A stretch of 36,114 nucleotides of DNA from Calditrichota bacterium (GCA_013152715.1 JAADFU010000012.1:1-36114); one strand, 5' to 3'. Counted from the first letter of the stretch, positions 8,256 to 17,830 are shown. A program made the numbers and translations. The notes: generated by a model from the letters alone, not told the origin.

Positions 8256-9606
8256 AAAATTGCTCATCGTCGATGACGACGAAATTTTGCGCGAATCGCT
8301 CACCGCCGTGTTGGCCAATCGCGGCTACCAATGCACGCAATGCTCCAATGCCGAGGACGCCTTTGCTTTGCTCAGCGGCGGCTATGAGTTTGACGCGGTA
8401 ATTTCCGATATTGCGATGCCGGGAATGAGCGGACTGGAATTGATGGAAAAAGTTGTCGAAATTAATCCGAGAATTCCCTTCATTATTATTACTGCGTATG
8501 CCTCGATGGAAACGGCAATATTAGCGTTGCGCAAAGGCGCGTTCGATTATCTGATCAAACCGCTGAATTTCGAAGACGTTTACTTGAAAATTTCCAAATT
8601 GCTCCAACACAAGGAAATCGCCGCGGAAAATCAGGTTTTGCGGCAGGAACTGAATAATCAGTACAAATTTGACAACATTGTGGGAAAAAGTTCGGCCATT
8701 CAGCGGGTATTTGAAATCATTCGACAGGTTTCGCAGACGAGCGCTAACGTGCTCATTACCGGAAACAGCGGCACGGGCAAGGAACTTGTGGCGCGCGCCA
8801 TTCATTTTAACAGTCCCCGAATGAAGGGGAGATTTGTGCCGCTGAATTGCGCTTCAGTTTCGGAGACGTTGTTTGAGAGCGAACTTTTTGGCCATAAAAA
8901 GGGCGCGTTCACCGGCGCCATCGCTGAAACGGAAGGATTTTTCAAAGCGGCGGGAAAGGGAACGCTTTTTCTCGATGAGATCAGCGAAGTGCCCATTACC
9001 ATTCAGGCAAAACTTTTGCGCGCCATTGAGTCAAAGGAAATCATTCCCGTGGGCAGCAACCAGCCGCAGACAGTAGATGTGCGCATCATCGCTGCCAGCA
9101 ACCGCGATCTCGCCGCGGAAGTGAAAAGCGGCAATTTTCGCGAAGACTTATTTTATCGCCTGAATATCATTCACATCAAATTGCCGTCGCTTTCCGAAAG
9201 GCCGGAAGACATCCCGCTTCTTGTCAACCATTTCATGCAAAATTTCCGCGGTCAGATGAATAGGAAAGTGCGCGGCGTGGACCCTAAAGCGATGCAGCTT
9301 TTGATGAACAGAAAATGGCAGGGAGAAATCCGCGAGCTGCAAAACGCGATCGAACGGGCGATGATTTTTTGTCGGGGGGAGATGATTACGCTCGATGATC
9401 TGCCGCCGGAAATTATTACGGAATCAAAGGATGAGATGCTATCGCCGGAATTGAGTCTGAAAGAAGCCACGCAAAAATTCGAGCGCCAATTTATTTTGAA
9501 TGTCCTGAAGAAAAACAATTACCACAAAGGTAAAACCGCAAAAGATCTGCAAATCGGCGAGGCAACCCTGTATCGGAAATTAGCGGCGCTGGATATTCAG
9601 GCTTGA
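8236..9606 (+). CDS. NtrC-family sigma-54-dependent response regulator
   Basis: The 456-residue product has a receiver domain (about 8-122; acidic pocket DDD at 13-15, phospho-acceptor D58 in ISDIAMPGMSG, conserved K in LIKPLNF). The AAA+ domain carries Walker A GNSGTGKE (176-183) and the sigma-54-contacting GAFTGA loop (223-228). A Fis-type helix-turn-helix ends the protein (about 415-456). It is therefore competent to open promoters held by sigma-54 RNA polymerase when phosphorylated by the kinase encoded just upstream. The reading frame overlaps the kinase by 20 bases; the second ATG at 8248 gives an 8-base overlap and a start (MNEKLLIVDDD) closer to family length, so it may be the true one. 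I found no convincing -24/-12 site in the window, so its targets are unknown. Confidence 0.94.
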   Translation: MKSKMNEKLLIVDDDEILRESLTAVLANRGYQCTQCSNAEDAFALLSGGYEFDAVISDIAMPGMSGLELMEKVVEINPRIPFIIITAYASMETAILALRKGAFDYLIKPLNFEDVYLKISKLLQHKEIAAENQVLRQELNNQYKFDNIVGKSSAIQRVFEIIRQVSQTSANVLITGNSGTGKELVARAIHFNSPRMKGRFVPLNCASVSETLFESELFGHKKGAFTGAIAETEGFFKAAGKGTLFLDEISEVPITIQAKLLRAIESKEIIPVGSNQPQTVDVRIIAASNRDLAAEVKSGNFREDLFYRLNIIHIKLPSLSERPEDIPLLVNHFMQNFRGQMNRKVRGVDPKAMQLLMNRKWQGEIRELQNAIERAMIFCRGEMITLDDLPPEIITESKDEMLSPELSLKEATQKFERQFILNVLKKNNYHKGKTAKDLQIGEATLYRKLAALDIQA

Positions 9607-10002
9607 ATCGTGGCACATTCTGCAAAAATTGTCAATGCTTCCTTGGAATGTTCTCTTTCCAATCGTACTTTGGGCAACGCCGTCGTTTTTATCGCTATGC
9701 GGCAATTAGTGCCATATTTTTTTATTGTGAAATTTGTCGTTTATTTGCCATAAATGCAATTGATTGTACGTTGCGGACGGAAAATTCAAAAAACTGCAAT
9801 GCTAAAAATTTTCAGATGTCCCCCTTTTCTTATCATCTCATGCTTATCTTAATTCAAAACTCATCATTATTTTCAGTTGATTGTCAAACAAGGGGACGAC
9901 CGTTGTCTTGTCAAAAGATATGATATAAATTTTACAAAAAATTTCTATCCCTGACGACAGGAAAAGTAGGATAAAAAAATATGAAAAAAAATAAGAAATT
10001 GC

Positions 10003-10031
10003 TTGATTTTTAAAAATAAAATTATTATAAT
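10003..10031 (+). promoter_or_regulatory. Promoter of the large adhesin/motor operon
   Basis: TTGATT (10003-10008), a 17-base spacer and TATAAT (10026-10031). Transcription would begin near 10038, leaving about 394 bases of leader. The preceding bases GC and following TT also match the promoter at 4367 (GCTTGATTTT in both). In such AT-rich DNA chance matches are possible, but the exact spacing and -10 make this the best candidate in the gap. Confidence 0.65.
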
Positions 10032-10296
10032 AGACAAAACAAAAGTCCTAAACAATGAGTGCAAGATAGTAAAAATAAATAACTTAATATTAATCAATAA
10101 CTAAAATGTAAATAAATTAAAATAGTTATAAAATTAAATAGATTGTGAAATAAAATCATATAATAGTTTAATAATGAAGGGGATAGCAATAAAAAAAATT
10201 ACTACTTTATTTTCGCGTAACACTCAATTTGATAAGTTGCATTTTCGCTCTAAAAGATGCGAAATAAGCATAAGATAGTTTTTAGTGGCAATTTTA

Positions 10297-10355
10297 CAGG
10301 GGCGACATCTTCGATTTTCATCACCATTTTTCGATTAAAAAATCAGGGGCACGAC
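10297..10355 (+). promoter_or_regulatory. Repeated CAGGGGC(A)CGAC motif in the operon leader
   Basis: CAGGGGCGAC (10297-10306) and CAGGGGCACGAC (10344-10355) lie in the leader; a related CAAGGGGACGAC is at 9889-9900, upstream of the promoter. The G-rich boxes stand out from the AT-rich surroundings. They may bind a regulator or form part of an RNA structure. I could not match the leader to a known riboswitch. Confidence 0.3.
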
Positions 10356-10431
10356 TTCCAGGAAATCTTCTTTAAAAAAAATCTCATTTTTTACCAATTT
10401 TGCTGAATGCAATTAAGGGGAAAGGTGTGCG

Positions 10432-13400
10432 ATGAAACGCTCTGGAAGAATTAAGTTCTGTGGGCAATCCGGGCTGGTTATCGGTCTGATGTTGCTCTGG
10501 AATCTGGGCTGGGCATCATCGGGTTTTCACCTTCAGGATACGACTGCACAGAAAATCAAAAATCAAGTTTTGCAAACTCAGATGAAAATTGAACCTGTGG
10601 ATTCGCTGACATGCGATCACACTAAACCTTATTTTACGAATTTGCGTCCTTATCCGAACAAAAAGGGCGTAGCTCTCTTTCCTACTATTAAATTTACAGC
10701 GAATGACGACGATCAACATAAAGATGACGATCCTTCGGGAATAGATACCAGCGCTGTGTTCATTACTGTCAAGGTCCGTCCCACTTCAGTGCGAATCATC
10801 AAAGCGCGTCCGCATCTGGTACGTTTTCGGGATGGCTTTTTCAAGATTGATTATGATTTTACTTTGCCGAGGCAATTAAATTACGATGATACTGTTTGGG
10901 TGGTGCTCGAGGCAACTGATTTATCGCGGAACAAAAATTACGGGCGCAAACAGTACAGACTTTATATTGAAAAAGATCCTGTACCGCCTGAGCTTGAGGT
11001 CAGGCAGCCGATTCCGTTTTCAACTGAGACGCTGCTGGCAACACCGCTGATTTTTTTCGCCAAAGACAACAAAAATATGCTCAATCAAAATTCGGCGCAA
11101 CTGATAATTAATAATCAAATTATCCCGTGGGATAAACTGCAATTTATTTCGAATGGCAGCGGCGATACGATAAAATATCAGCCGGATTCGCCTTTTGATT
11201 ACAATGAGACTGTGGATGTGTCATTCCGAATAGCCGACATACAGGAAAATTGGGCGGATACGACTTTCTGGTTCGACACGATAAAAGATACGACAGCGCC
11301 ACAAATTGCGCCAGTTCGTCCGTTGCCTGATCAGACGGAAACTTCGTTGAATACGGACATAGTGATTTTTTGCTCGGACGACGTGTCCGGCGTTGATACG
11401 TCGAGTATTGTCTTCAAAATTAATGATGTTGCAATTTCCCCCAGGGATTACTCAATCATCCATGTCGCAGGTGGTGATTCGATAAAATATCAGCCTTCAG
11501 TTTATCAATGGAATGATACCGTGAATGTGTCTTTTGGAATTACTGATTTTGCGCATAATGCAGCAGACACGGCGTATCAATTTTTTATCAAAAGTGACCA
11601 TATTAAGCCGACGATCGAAGTTTTGCAGCCATTTGCGAATGAGAACTGTGTGGATGATAGTACCTGGATTAAATTTTACGTCTCTGATGACAAATCCGGG
11701 ATCGACCAAAATTCAGCGAATTTAGTTGTAAATGGAAAATCGGTTCCCTCATCTGAACTGATCTTCTCTTCCGACGCTTCAGGTGATACGGTGAAATATT
11801 TTCCGACCGTCCCGTTTGGCTACGGTGAAAACGTTGATGTCAATTTTTCAATCGCTGACATTGTCGGCAATTCCGCCGATACCAGCTATTCATTTATTAT
11901 CGAAACGATTCCGGAAATAAAAATTGTGCGTCCGCAGCCCAATGCAGTCAATGTGCCAATTTCAACGGATATCGCGTTTTATGTCCCGCAGACGCATTGC
12001 GGTATTGATTCCTCGACGGTGATTTTTGTGGTTAATGGCGACACAATCGATCATGCGGCATTGGATTTCTTCAATGATGGCCAGGGAGATTCGATAAAAT
12101 ACCAGTCGGCGACGCCGTTCGCCTGGGGTTCGGTTGATTCGGTTTATTTTCGCATTGGTGATTTGGTCGGTAATTTTGCGGAAACGAGTTACAGCTTCAC
12201 CATTGAGAATGAGCCATTTCCGCCTGAAATTGAAATAGTCAGTCCTTTGCCTGATGCAAATTGTGTAGATGGCAGCGCTTCGATTGTAATCGTGGCAATT
12301 GATAGTCTGTCAGGAATTGATATCAACACTGCGGATTTGAAAATAAATCTTCAATCGATTCCACTTTCCGATTTGATTTTCAAATCATTCAATAAAGGGG
12401 ATACAATAATTTACGAGCCAAAAACTCCATTTACAAATGGCGAAACGATAAATGTCAATTTTTTAATCTCTGACATCGCCGGGAATTCAGCCGATACCAG
12501 CTATTCGTTTATCATTGAGACGACGCCTGAAATTCAAGCAAATCATCCGCAGCCGGGAGAAATTGGCGTTTCGCCGACCACGGATATTGTGCTTTACGTG
12601 CCGGAGACGCTTTGTAAGATCGATACAAATTCAGTGAGTTTATCCGTGAATGATACCGCGCGGACAAGTATGAACATATCCTTTGACGGGACCGGTTACG
12701 AATTTCAGTTTATCCCGACAGCGCCGTTTCATTACAATGATACAGTAAATGTTTATTTTAGTATTTCAGATATGGCGAGCAATCAGGCTGATACAAGTTA
12801 TCATTTTGTAGTCGCTTCACCGCCTGATACGATTCCGCCGATTATTGAGATAATCAATCCTGTTCCGGCGGAGCATTGCGTCGATGACAGCGCTGAAATT
12901 GTTTTGTTTGCGAAGGATTTGGAAACTGGCGTAGCTGTATCAACTATCGAACTCGTACTAAATGGGTCTGTAATTGATACGAGTGATATAATTGCTACGC
13001 CTAACACGCAAGGCATTGGCGACACTCTCAGATTCCATCCGTTAGTGCCATTTGGCATGGGGGATTCCATTTCTGTTTATTTTGCGGTATCCGATTTCGC
13101 AGGGAATAAAGCGGATACAAGCTACTCATTTTTCATTGAAACAGCGCCAGAAATTCGGGTGGTTCGTCCGCTGCCGGGAGACACCACTGTGGCGCCGACC
13201 ACGGATATTGTGGTCTATGTCCCGGAGACGTTTTGCAAAATTGATACAAATTCATACGTCTTCACTGTAAATAACGCGCAGCAAGGGAACGTCAACATCT
13301 CGTTTGACGGTTTGGGTTATGAATTTCAATTTGTTGCGGCAGATACATTTTCAAGCGGTGATTCTGTAAATGTCTATTTTGGAATTGTTGATTCAGCCGG

Positions 13401-15975
13401 CAATTGGGCGGATACGAGCTATTATTTCAAAATCCGCTCTGAAATTATTTTGCCCAAAATTGCTATCATTCGTCCGCTACCGAATGCCACCAATGTGGAT
13501 GATTTGACGGATGTAAAATTTTATGTATTTGATTTTGAGAGCGGCATTGATACCACGTTTCTCGCATTAAAGGTTGATTCTGTGCTAATTGAACATAGCA
13601 AATTAGCTTTTAATAAAACTCCCGCTGGATTTTTCGTGACATACAATCCATCGCAGCCGTTCCAATATGGCGACACGGTTCCTGTGGATATTTTTGTAAA
13701 GGACAAAGCAGGTAATAAAGCGGATTCAAGTTACTCCTTTACAGTAGAGCCGCCGCCTGAAACGATTCCGCCAAGGATAGTAGTTTACGTTCCCAAACCA
13801 AATGCGACGGGAGTGGATCCTGGTACAAATATCAAGATTTACACTTTTGATTTAGAAACAGGAATCGATAGTTCGACGGTACAATTGTCTGTTGATGCTG
13901 CTGTGATCGACCATAGCGAAATTACATTCACGAAAACGTCGGTGGGATATTTTGTCGATTATCAGCCGGCGAGTCCGTTTTCTTATGATTCTACCGTACA
14001 CGTAAATTTTTCTGTCAAAGATTTTGCCAGAAATGTGGCGGATACGAGCTATGTTTTTGCTGTTAATTCCGCGCCGTCTCCACAGCCAAATGATTCGATA
14101 CCGCCAGTGATAGAAGTTATCACTCCTTTACCTGACGATCATTGTGTAAATGACAGCACAGAAATTATCTTGTTTGTCGAAGATGCGGATACAGGTGTCG
14201 ATTTATCCACTATTGAGCTCAAAATAAATGGTAACGTAATTGATAACCAAGATTTGATAATTAATACAACTACTCAAGGTATCGGCGACACAATCAGATT
14301 CCCGTTTGTGCCATTTGACATGGGAGACACAATTTCAGTGCATTTTTCTGTATCTGATTTTGCACCTAATATATCGCATACGACTTATTCATTTATCATT
14401 GAAACAATGCCGGAAATTCAAGTGCTTCGTCCGTTGCCGGGAGACACCACTGCAGCGCCGACGACAGATATTGCAATTTATGTACCGGAGACGCTCTGCA
14501 AAATTGATACAAGTTCATACGTCTTCACTGTAAATAACGCGCAGCAAGGAAAGGTCAACATCTCATTTGACGGTCAAGGTTACCAATTTCAATTTGTTCC
14601 AAATATTGCATTTTCTTTCAATGAAACAGTCAATGTTCATTTTGGCGTTGCGGATTCGGCGAGCAATTGGGCGGATACGAGTTATTCATTTAAAATTGAG
14701 AAAGCAAATACGGGTAAAGATACGATGTCGCCAATTATCACTCTGATCAGTCCAAAACCCAATGAGGTTGTTGAAGACACAACAAATATTGTCATCAAAG
14801 TTACTGATACAAGCCCTGGTGTCGATAGTTCAAAAGTTATTTTGAAAATCGACTCAAATGAGATAAATCATTCGTTCATTACTTTTTCAGGGGATTCTGC
14901 GGCGTACAATATCGTGTATAGGCCATCGGCTCCCTTTCAACAGGGCTCTGTGGTTAATGTCTATTTTTATGCTGCTGATTTTGATTCAAATCCTGCGGAT
15001 ACGAGTTATAAGTTTTCTATTATTTCTGTACAGGAAGATACCGTACTACCAAAAATTTTCGCGATTCATCCACAGCCAAATGAAACTAATGTTGACGACA
15101 GCACTGCTATTGTTCTTTACGTTGTAGATCACGAAACAGGAGTTGATCTTTCTACGGCATCGATGTCTGTGGATTCACAGAAAATTTCAAATGACAGTTT
15201 GCAGTTTATTCCAAACGTTTTTGGAATCGGAGATACGGTCAAATATCAGCCAGAGTACGCTTTTCAGGCGGGCGCTATTATTACAGTATCATTTTCAATT
15301 AAGGATTTTAGTAATAATCTGGCGACTAAAACGTACCAATTCACGGTTGAGATTCCGCCGCCGCAGCCGGATACGATTCCGCCAAAGATTGTAATCGTAG
15401 GCCCAAAGTTGAATGACAGAAACGTACCCACGACGACATCAATCAATATAAAAACGTGGGATGAGCAAACGCAAGTTGATAAATCTAAAATAAAGCTAAT
15501 CGTTCTCAATTCGGAGGTTCAATACAACAATTTAGTTATTGAAGAAATTCAAGATATTGCTTTGGATACATTTTCTGTTAAATATGTTCCGCAGATTGCC
15601 TTGCCGTCGCGACAAAAAATCACTGTCAGGTTTCATTCGGAAGATGTCGCAGGAAATGCGGCAGATAGCGTCTATAGTTTTGTGACCAAAGGCGCTAAAA
15701 TCATTGTCCGTTCGAACCCGTTTACGCCCAATGGCGACGGCATCAACGATGAGGTGGAATTCAATTTCGAGAAATTGGACGTGGCGGATCCTGTATTGAA
15801 AATATTTGATTTACATAATCAAATCCAGAAAGAAATACATCGACCCGGAGTCAGGAGCATCCATTGGGATGGGAGAGATGACAGAGGGAAACCATTGTTG
15901 CCCGGAATATATTTTTACATTTTATTAGATGGCAATAAGCCGAAAACTCGCGGTATCGTTGCCATTGCAAAATAA
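10432..15975 (+). CDS. Giant 16-module Ig-like surface protein with TPNGDG-type C-terminal domain
   Basis: The 1,847-residue product has a signal peptide (hydrophobic core LVIGLMLLWNLGWA, cleaved near residue 30) and then 16 consecutive ~100-residue Ig-like modules. Each follows the pattern P-E-I-x-V-x-x-P-x-P ... G-I-D-x-S ... G-D-x-I-K-Y-x-P ... D-T-V-x-V-x-F-x-I-x-D ... N-x-A-D-T-S-Y-x-F-x-I-E. Modules 4-9 and 12-13 alternate between two subtypes. The last ~95 residues (RSNPFTPNGDGINDEVEFNF ... IHWDGRDDRGKPLLPGIYFY) are the gliding-associated/FlgD-like C-terminal domain used as a T9SS type-B-like signal. It is probably an extended adhesin exposed on the cell surface. It is followed after 11 bases by a PorP/SprF-like gene, the same order as sprB-sprF in gliding Bacteroidota. 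A ribosome binding site (AAAGGTG) precedes the ATG. Confidence 0.9.
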   Translation: MKRSGRIKFCGQSGLVIGLMLLWNLGWASSGFHLQDTTAQKIKNQVLQTQMKIEPVDSLTCDHTKPYFTNLRPYPNKKGVALFPTIKFTANDDDQHKDDDPSGIDTSAVFITVKVRPTSVRIIKARPHLVRFRDGFFKIDYDFTLPRQLNYDDTVWVVLEATDLSRNKNYGRKQYRLYIEKDPVPPELEVRQPIPFSTETLLATPLIFFAKDNKNMLNQNSAQLIINNQIIPWDKLQFISNGSGDTIKYQPDSPFDYNETVDVSFRIADIQENWADTTFWFDTIKDTTAPQIAPVRPLPDQTETSLNTDIVIFCSDDVSGVDTSSIVFKINDVAISPRDYSIIHVAGGDSIKYQPSVYQWNDTVNVSFGITDFAHNAADTAYQFFIKSDHIKPTIEVLQPFANENCVDDSTWIKFYVSDDKSGIDQNSANLVVNGKSVPSSELIFSSDASGDTVKYFPTVPFGYGENVDVNFSIADIVGNSADTSYSFIIETIPEIKIVRPQPNAVNVPISTDIAFYVPQTHCGIDSSTVIFVVNGDTIDHAALDFFNDGQGDSIKYQSATPFAWGSVDSVYFRIGDLVGNFAETSYSFTIENEPFPPEIEIVSPLPDANCVDGSASIVIVAIDSLSGIDINTADLKINLQSIPLSDLIFKSFNKGDTIIYEPKTPFTNGETINVNFLISDIAGNSADTSYSFIIETTPEIQANHPQPGEIGVSPTTDIVLYVPETLCKIDTNSVSLSVNDTARTSMNISFDGTGYEFQFIPTAPFHYNDTVNVYFSISDMASNQADTSYHFVVASPPDTIPPIIEIINPVPAEHCVDDSAEIVLFAKDLETGVAVSTIELVLNGSVIDTSDIIATPNTQGIGDTLRFHPLVPFGMGDSISVYFAVSDFAGNKADTSYSFFIETAPEIRVVRPLPGDTTVAPTTDIVVYVPETFCKIDTNSYVFTVNNAQQGNVNISFDGLGYEFQFVAADTFSSGDSVNVYFGIVDSAGNWADTSYYFKIRSEIILPKIAIIRPLPNATNVDDLTDVKFYVFDFESGIDTTFLALKVDSVLIEHSKLAFNKTPAGFFVTYNPSQPFQYGDTVPVDIFVKDKAGNKADSSYSFTVEPPPETIPPRIVVYVPKPNATGVDPGTNIKIYTFDLETGIDSSTVQLSVDAAVIDHSEITFTKTSVGYFVDYQPASPFSYDSTVHVNFSVKDFARNVADTSYVFAVNSAPSPQPNDSIPPVIEVITPLPDDHCVNDSTEIILFVEDADTGVDLSTIELKINGNVIDNQDLIINTTTQGIGDTIRFPFVPFDMGDTISVHFSVSDFAPNISHTTYSFIIETMPEIQVLRPLPGDTTAAPTTDIAIYVPETLCKIDTSSYVFTVNNAQQGKVNISFDGQGYQFQFVPNIAFSFNETVNVHFGVADSASNWADTSYSFKIEKANTGKDTMSPIITLISPKPNEVVEDTTNIVIKVTDTSPGVDSSKVILKIDSNEINHSFITFSGDSAAYNIVYRPSAPFQQGSVVNVYFYAADFDSNPADTSYKFSIISVQEDTVLPKIFAIHPQPNETNVDDSTAIVLYVVDHETGVDLSTASMSVDSQKISNDSLQFIPNVFGIGDTVKYQPEYAFQAGAIITVSFSIKDFSNNLATKTYQFTVEIPPPQPDTIPPKIVIVGPKLNDRNVPTTTSINIKTWDEQTQVDKSKIKLIVLNSEVQYNNLVIEEIQDIALDTFSVKYVPQIALPSRQKITVRFHSEDVAGNAADSVYSFVTKGAKIIVRSNPFTPNGDGINDEVEFNFEKLDVADPVLKIFDLHNQIQKEIHRPGVRSIHWDGRDDRGKPLLPGIYFYILLDGNKPKTRGIVAIAK
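13141..14596 (+). repeat. Near-identical in-frame DNA repeat between Ig-like modules 9 and 13
   Basis: The segments 13141-13333 and about 14402-14596 are closely similar DNA, including an identical 36-base run at 13251-13286 and 14514-14549, exactly 1,263 bases (421 codons) apart. Similarity extends to silent positions, which points to a recent duplication or gene conversion rather than only protein-level constraint. The coordinates given span both copies and the modules between them. Confidence 0.75.
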
Positions 15976-15986
15976 AAGGTGATTCG

Positions 15987-17798
15987 ATGAAAGCGCAAAA
16001 TTTACAGAAAGCGATTATTATTGTCATTTTAATCGGATTATTTCAAGCGTTGGGCGCACAGGAATTGATACGAAATAATCCTGCGGATCGGAGCGATCCG
16101 AAAACACTATTGCGCAATCCGGCGATCATTCCGTTTCAGAATCTCGCGGTGAATTTTGGAATGCGGATACTAAACTATGGTTTTTTGGCGGATGATCCTG
16201 CCGGCATCAGATATACTTATAATACAACAAGCTATCCGGATTTACTGGGTACAGGCATTGCAATTGGTTTTCTGGCGCAGACGTTCAATGCCGTTCTTTA
16301 CTCGCAATCCGAATTTGGTCTTGCAGCAGCTTATTCCATTGGTGAGGCAGTTTCCGTCGGCGTGACTACGCGATTTCGCAATCACACTTTTGACCAAAGC
16401 AAAATGGATCTGGTAAATCCAAATGACCCCATTTTTGCCAACGGAACCGGGCAGTGGAATGCAAGCTTTGACGCCGGTTTAGTCATCAGCCCCATGGAGG
16501 AATTATCCATTGGCGTAAGCGTCTGTAATCTGAATAAACCTGATCTCTCCTTAGCAAATGCCGGTGCAAGATTGCCGCGAGAATTTTCTTTCGGCGGAAA
16601 ATATTTGTACCGTAATTTTGGTTTTTCTCTGTTTGGAAATTATTACAATGAAAAAATTGCTATTGGCTTAATGACCGAGGCAAATATAAAAAACCGTTTT
16701 ATTTTCCGCGCCGGTTACCTCGGCGGCGATGATTGCATTACTGCTGAAACGCAAATTAACATGTTCAAAGGACTTGGTTTGACCTATCGGTTCGATTATC
16801 CTCTGAATGAGATGAATAGTTTTGGCAGCGGCACGCATCAACTGGAATTGACCTGGAATATGCGCTACAATCCGTTATACGCTTATGACATTCAAGCCTC
16901 ATGCGATACTGTGGTAGTGGTTGCGGAAACGCCCATTATTCGGATTAGTAAGAATGCGATAACTGATTCGATTTTGAAAATTATTGAACCCAAAGATTTG
17001 CTTTTCAGCGATCAACTTAATGAGAAATTGTACGTTCCGGTCAAAGACGGCGGTCTGCCGCTTGACGCGCTCGAAGAAGACACATCATTTTATAAGACTG
17101 CCGCTATTTTTAAGCATAATTTTGACGACATCAAGGACTACACGGAGAGGACGGGCAAACGGATTCCGGTGCGCATTACTTACAACGATGCGGTCACTGG
17201 CGAACGGGCGGTGTTGTTAAGAAAATTTTTTATTGATAGTTTGAAGATTCCGCCGGAAGACATTCAGTTTGCGATGGAGAAGCCTTTGGATCAGCTTGAT
17301 TCGTTGGATGCGGCGAGAATGGATAGCATAAAAGAACTCATTTCTATGGCGGACACGGCGTTTGCTGTGGATGGGTATATCGAAATTTCAGGCCCGACTA
17401 TCGAAAAAATGGAACCAAGTTCCATAATTTTTCAGATATCTGGGATCAGACGGCGCAATGTATCCAAGTGGCGAATTATGATCACTGATTTCCTGGGCAG
17501 GAAAGTGCATGAGATTGCCGGTTATCATAGCGTGGAGCCGGAAGTCCCCTGGGATGGCTTCACCGCAGATGGACATCTATTGAGAACGGGCGATTTTTTC
17601 TACCAATTTCAATATTCTTTGGGCGGAAAGCGCTGGGTTCCCAAAAAGCCCAAGCGCCATCGCATCGCTTTTCGCATGATTAAAAGGTCTCATATTATTG
17701 AGATCAAAAGAGAACAAATTAAAAAATTTGGTTTACTCAAGAGCATCGTGATAATATTGAAAAATCCTTTGGAGGTCGAAAAACGCTTAAATCAATAA
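15987..17798 (+). CDS. PorP/SprF-like outer-membrane barrel with C-terminal extension
   Basis: The 603-residue protein has a signal peptide (core AIIIVILIGLFQALGA). Residues ~30-315 look like a PorP/SprF barrel: start LRNPAIIPFQNLAVNFGMR, repeated amphipathic strands with G-x-G turns, and the LSIGVSVCNLNKPDLSL stretch typical of that family's 'x-N-L-x-x-P' region. Residues ~320-603 are extra: an acidic/basic region around 350-460 (KDGGLPLDALEEDTSFYKTA ... GERAVLLRKFFIDSLKI), faintly OmpA-like in rhythm, then a FlgD-like Ig fold (VPWDGFTADGHLLRTGDFFY) and a basic tail. In known systems PorP/SprF proteins help export or anchor the neighbouring adhesin, and the gene order supports this here. An AAGGTG site 6 bases before the ATG fixes the start. 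Confidence 0.8.
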   Translation: MKAQNLQKAIIIVILIGLFQALGAQELIRNNPADRSDPKTLLRNPAIIPFQNLAVNFGMRILNYGFLADDPAGIRYTYNTTSYPDLLGTGIAIGFLAQTFNAVLYSQSEFGLAAAYSIGEAVSVGVTTRFRNHTFDQSKMDLVNPNDPIFANGTGQWNASFDAGLVISPMEELSIGVSVCNLNKPDLSLANAGARLPREFSFGGKYLYRNFGFSLFGNYYNEKIAIGLMTEANIKNRFIFRAGYLGGDDCITAETQINMFKGLGLTYRFDYPLNEMNSFGSGTHQLELTWNMRYNPLYAYDIQASCDTVVVVAETPIIRISKNAITDSILKIIEPKDLLFSDQLNEKLYVPVKDGGLPLDALEEDTSFYKTAAIFKHNFDDIKDYTERTGKRIPVRITYNDAVTGERAVLLRKFFIDSLKIPPEDIQFAMEKPLDQLDSLDAARMDSIKELISMADTAFAVDGYIEISGPTIEKMEPSSIIFQISGIRRRNVSKWRIMITDFLGRKVHEIAGYHSVEPEVPWDGFTADGHLLRTGDFFYQFQYSLGGKRWVPKKPKRHRIAFRMIKRSHIIEIKREQIKKFGLLKSIVIILKNPLEVEKRLNQ

Positions 17799-17830
17799 GT
17801 GAGTTTGAACACGAGACATAGGTCTTATTC

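Larger units (their letters stand above)
9607..10431 (+). other. 825-base AT-rich intergenic region and long leader
   Basis: No credible gene: the only sizeable frame (9603-9923) has no ribosome binding site, an unusual composition and no family resemblance. The part from about 9950 to 10200 is extremely AT-rich and holds the promoter at 10003-10031. The remaining ~390 bases before the ATG at 10432 form a long untranslated leader with a repeated CAGGGGC-type motif. No terminator was found for the response regulator gene. Confidence 0.6.

Noticed and set aside
9608-9622. TGGCACATTCTGCA as a sigma-54 -24/-12 site
   Set aside because: The GG and GC elements are 8 bases apart instead of 10, and the site is at the very end of the regulator gene.
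9603-9923. 106-codon frame after the response regulator
   Set aside because: No ribosome binding site, odd composition rich in Cys, Phe and Asn, no family resemblance; probably intergenic.
10286-10304. TGGCAATTTTACAGG as a sigma-54 site for the large operon
   Set aside because: The -12 element (TTGC) is missing.
10356-10431. Riboswitch (such as c-di-GMP type) in the operon leader
   Set aside because: I could not place the conserved core bases; only the repeated G-rich boxes are supported.
10432-15975. CRISPR-like or satellite repeats suggested by the regular pattern in the giant gene
   Set aside because: The repeats are ~300-base coding modules in one open frame, not short direct repeats with spacers.
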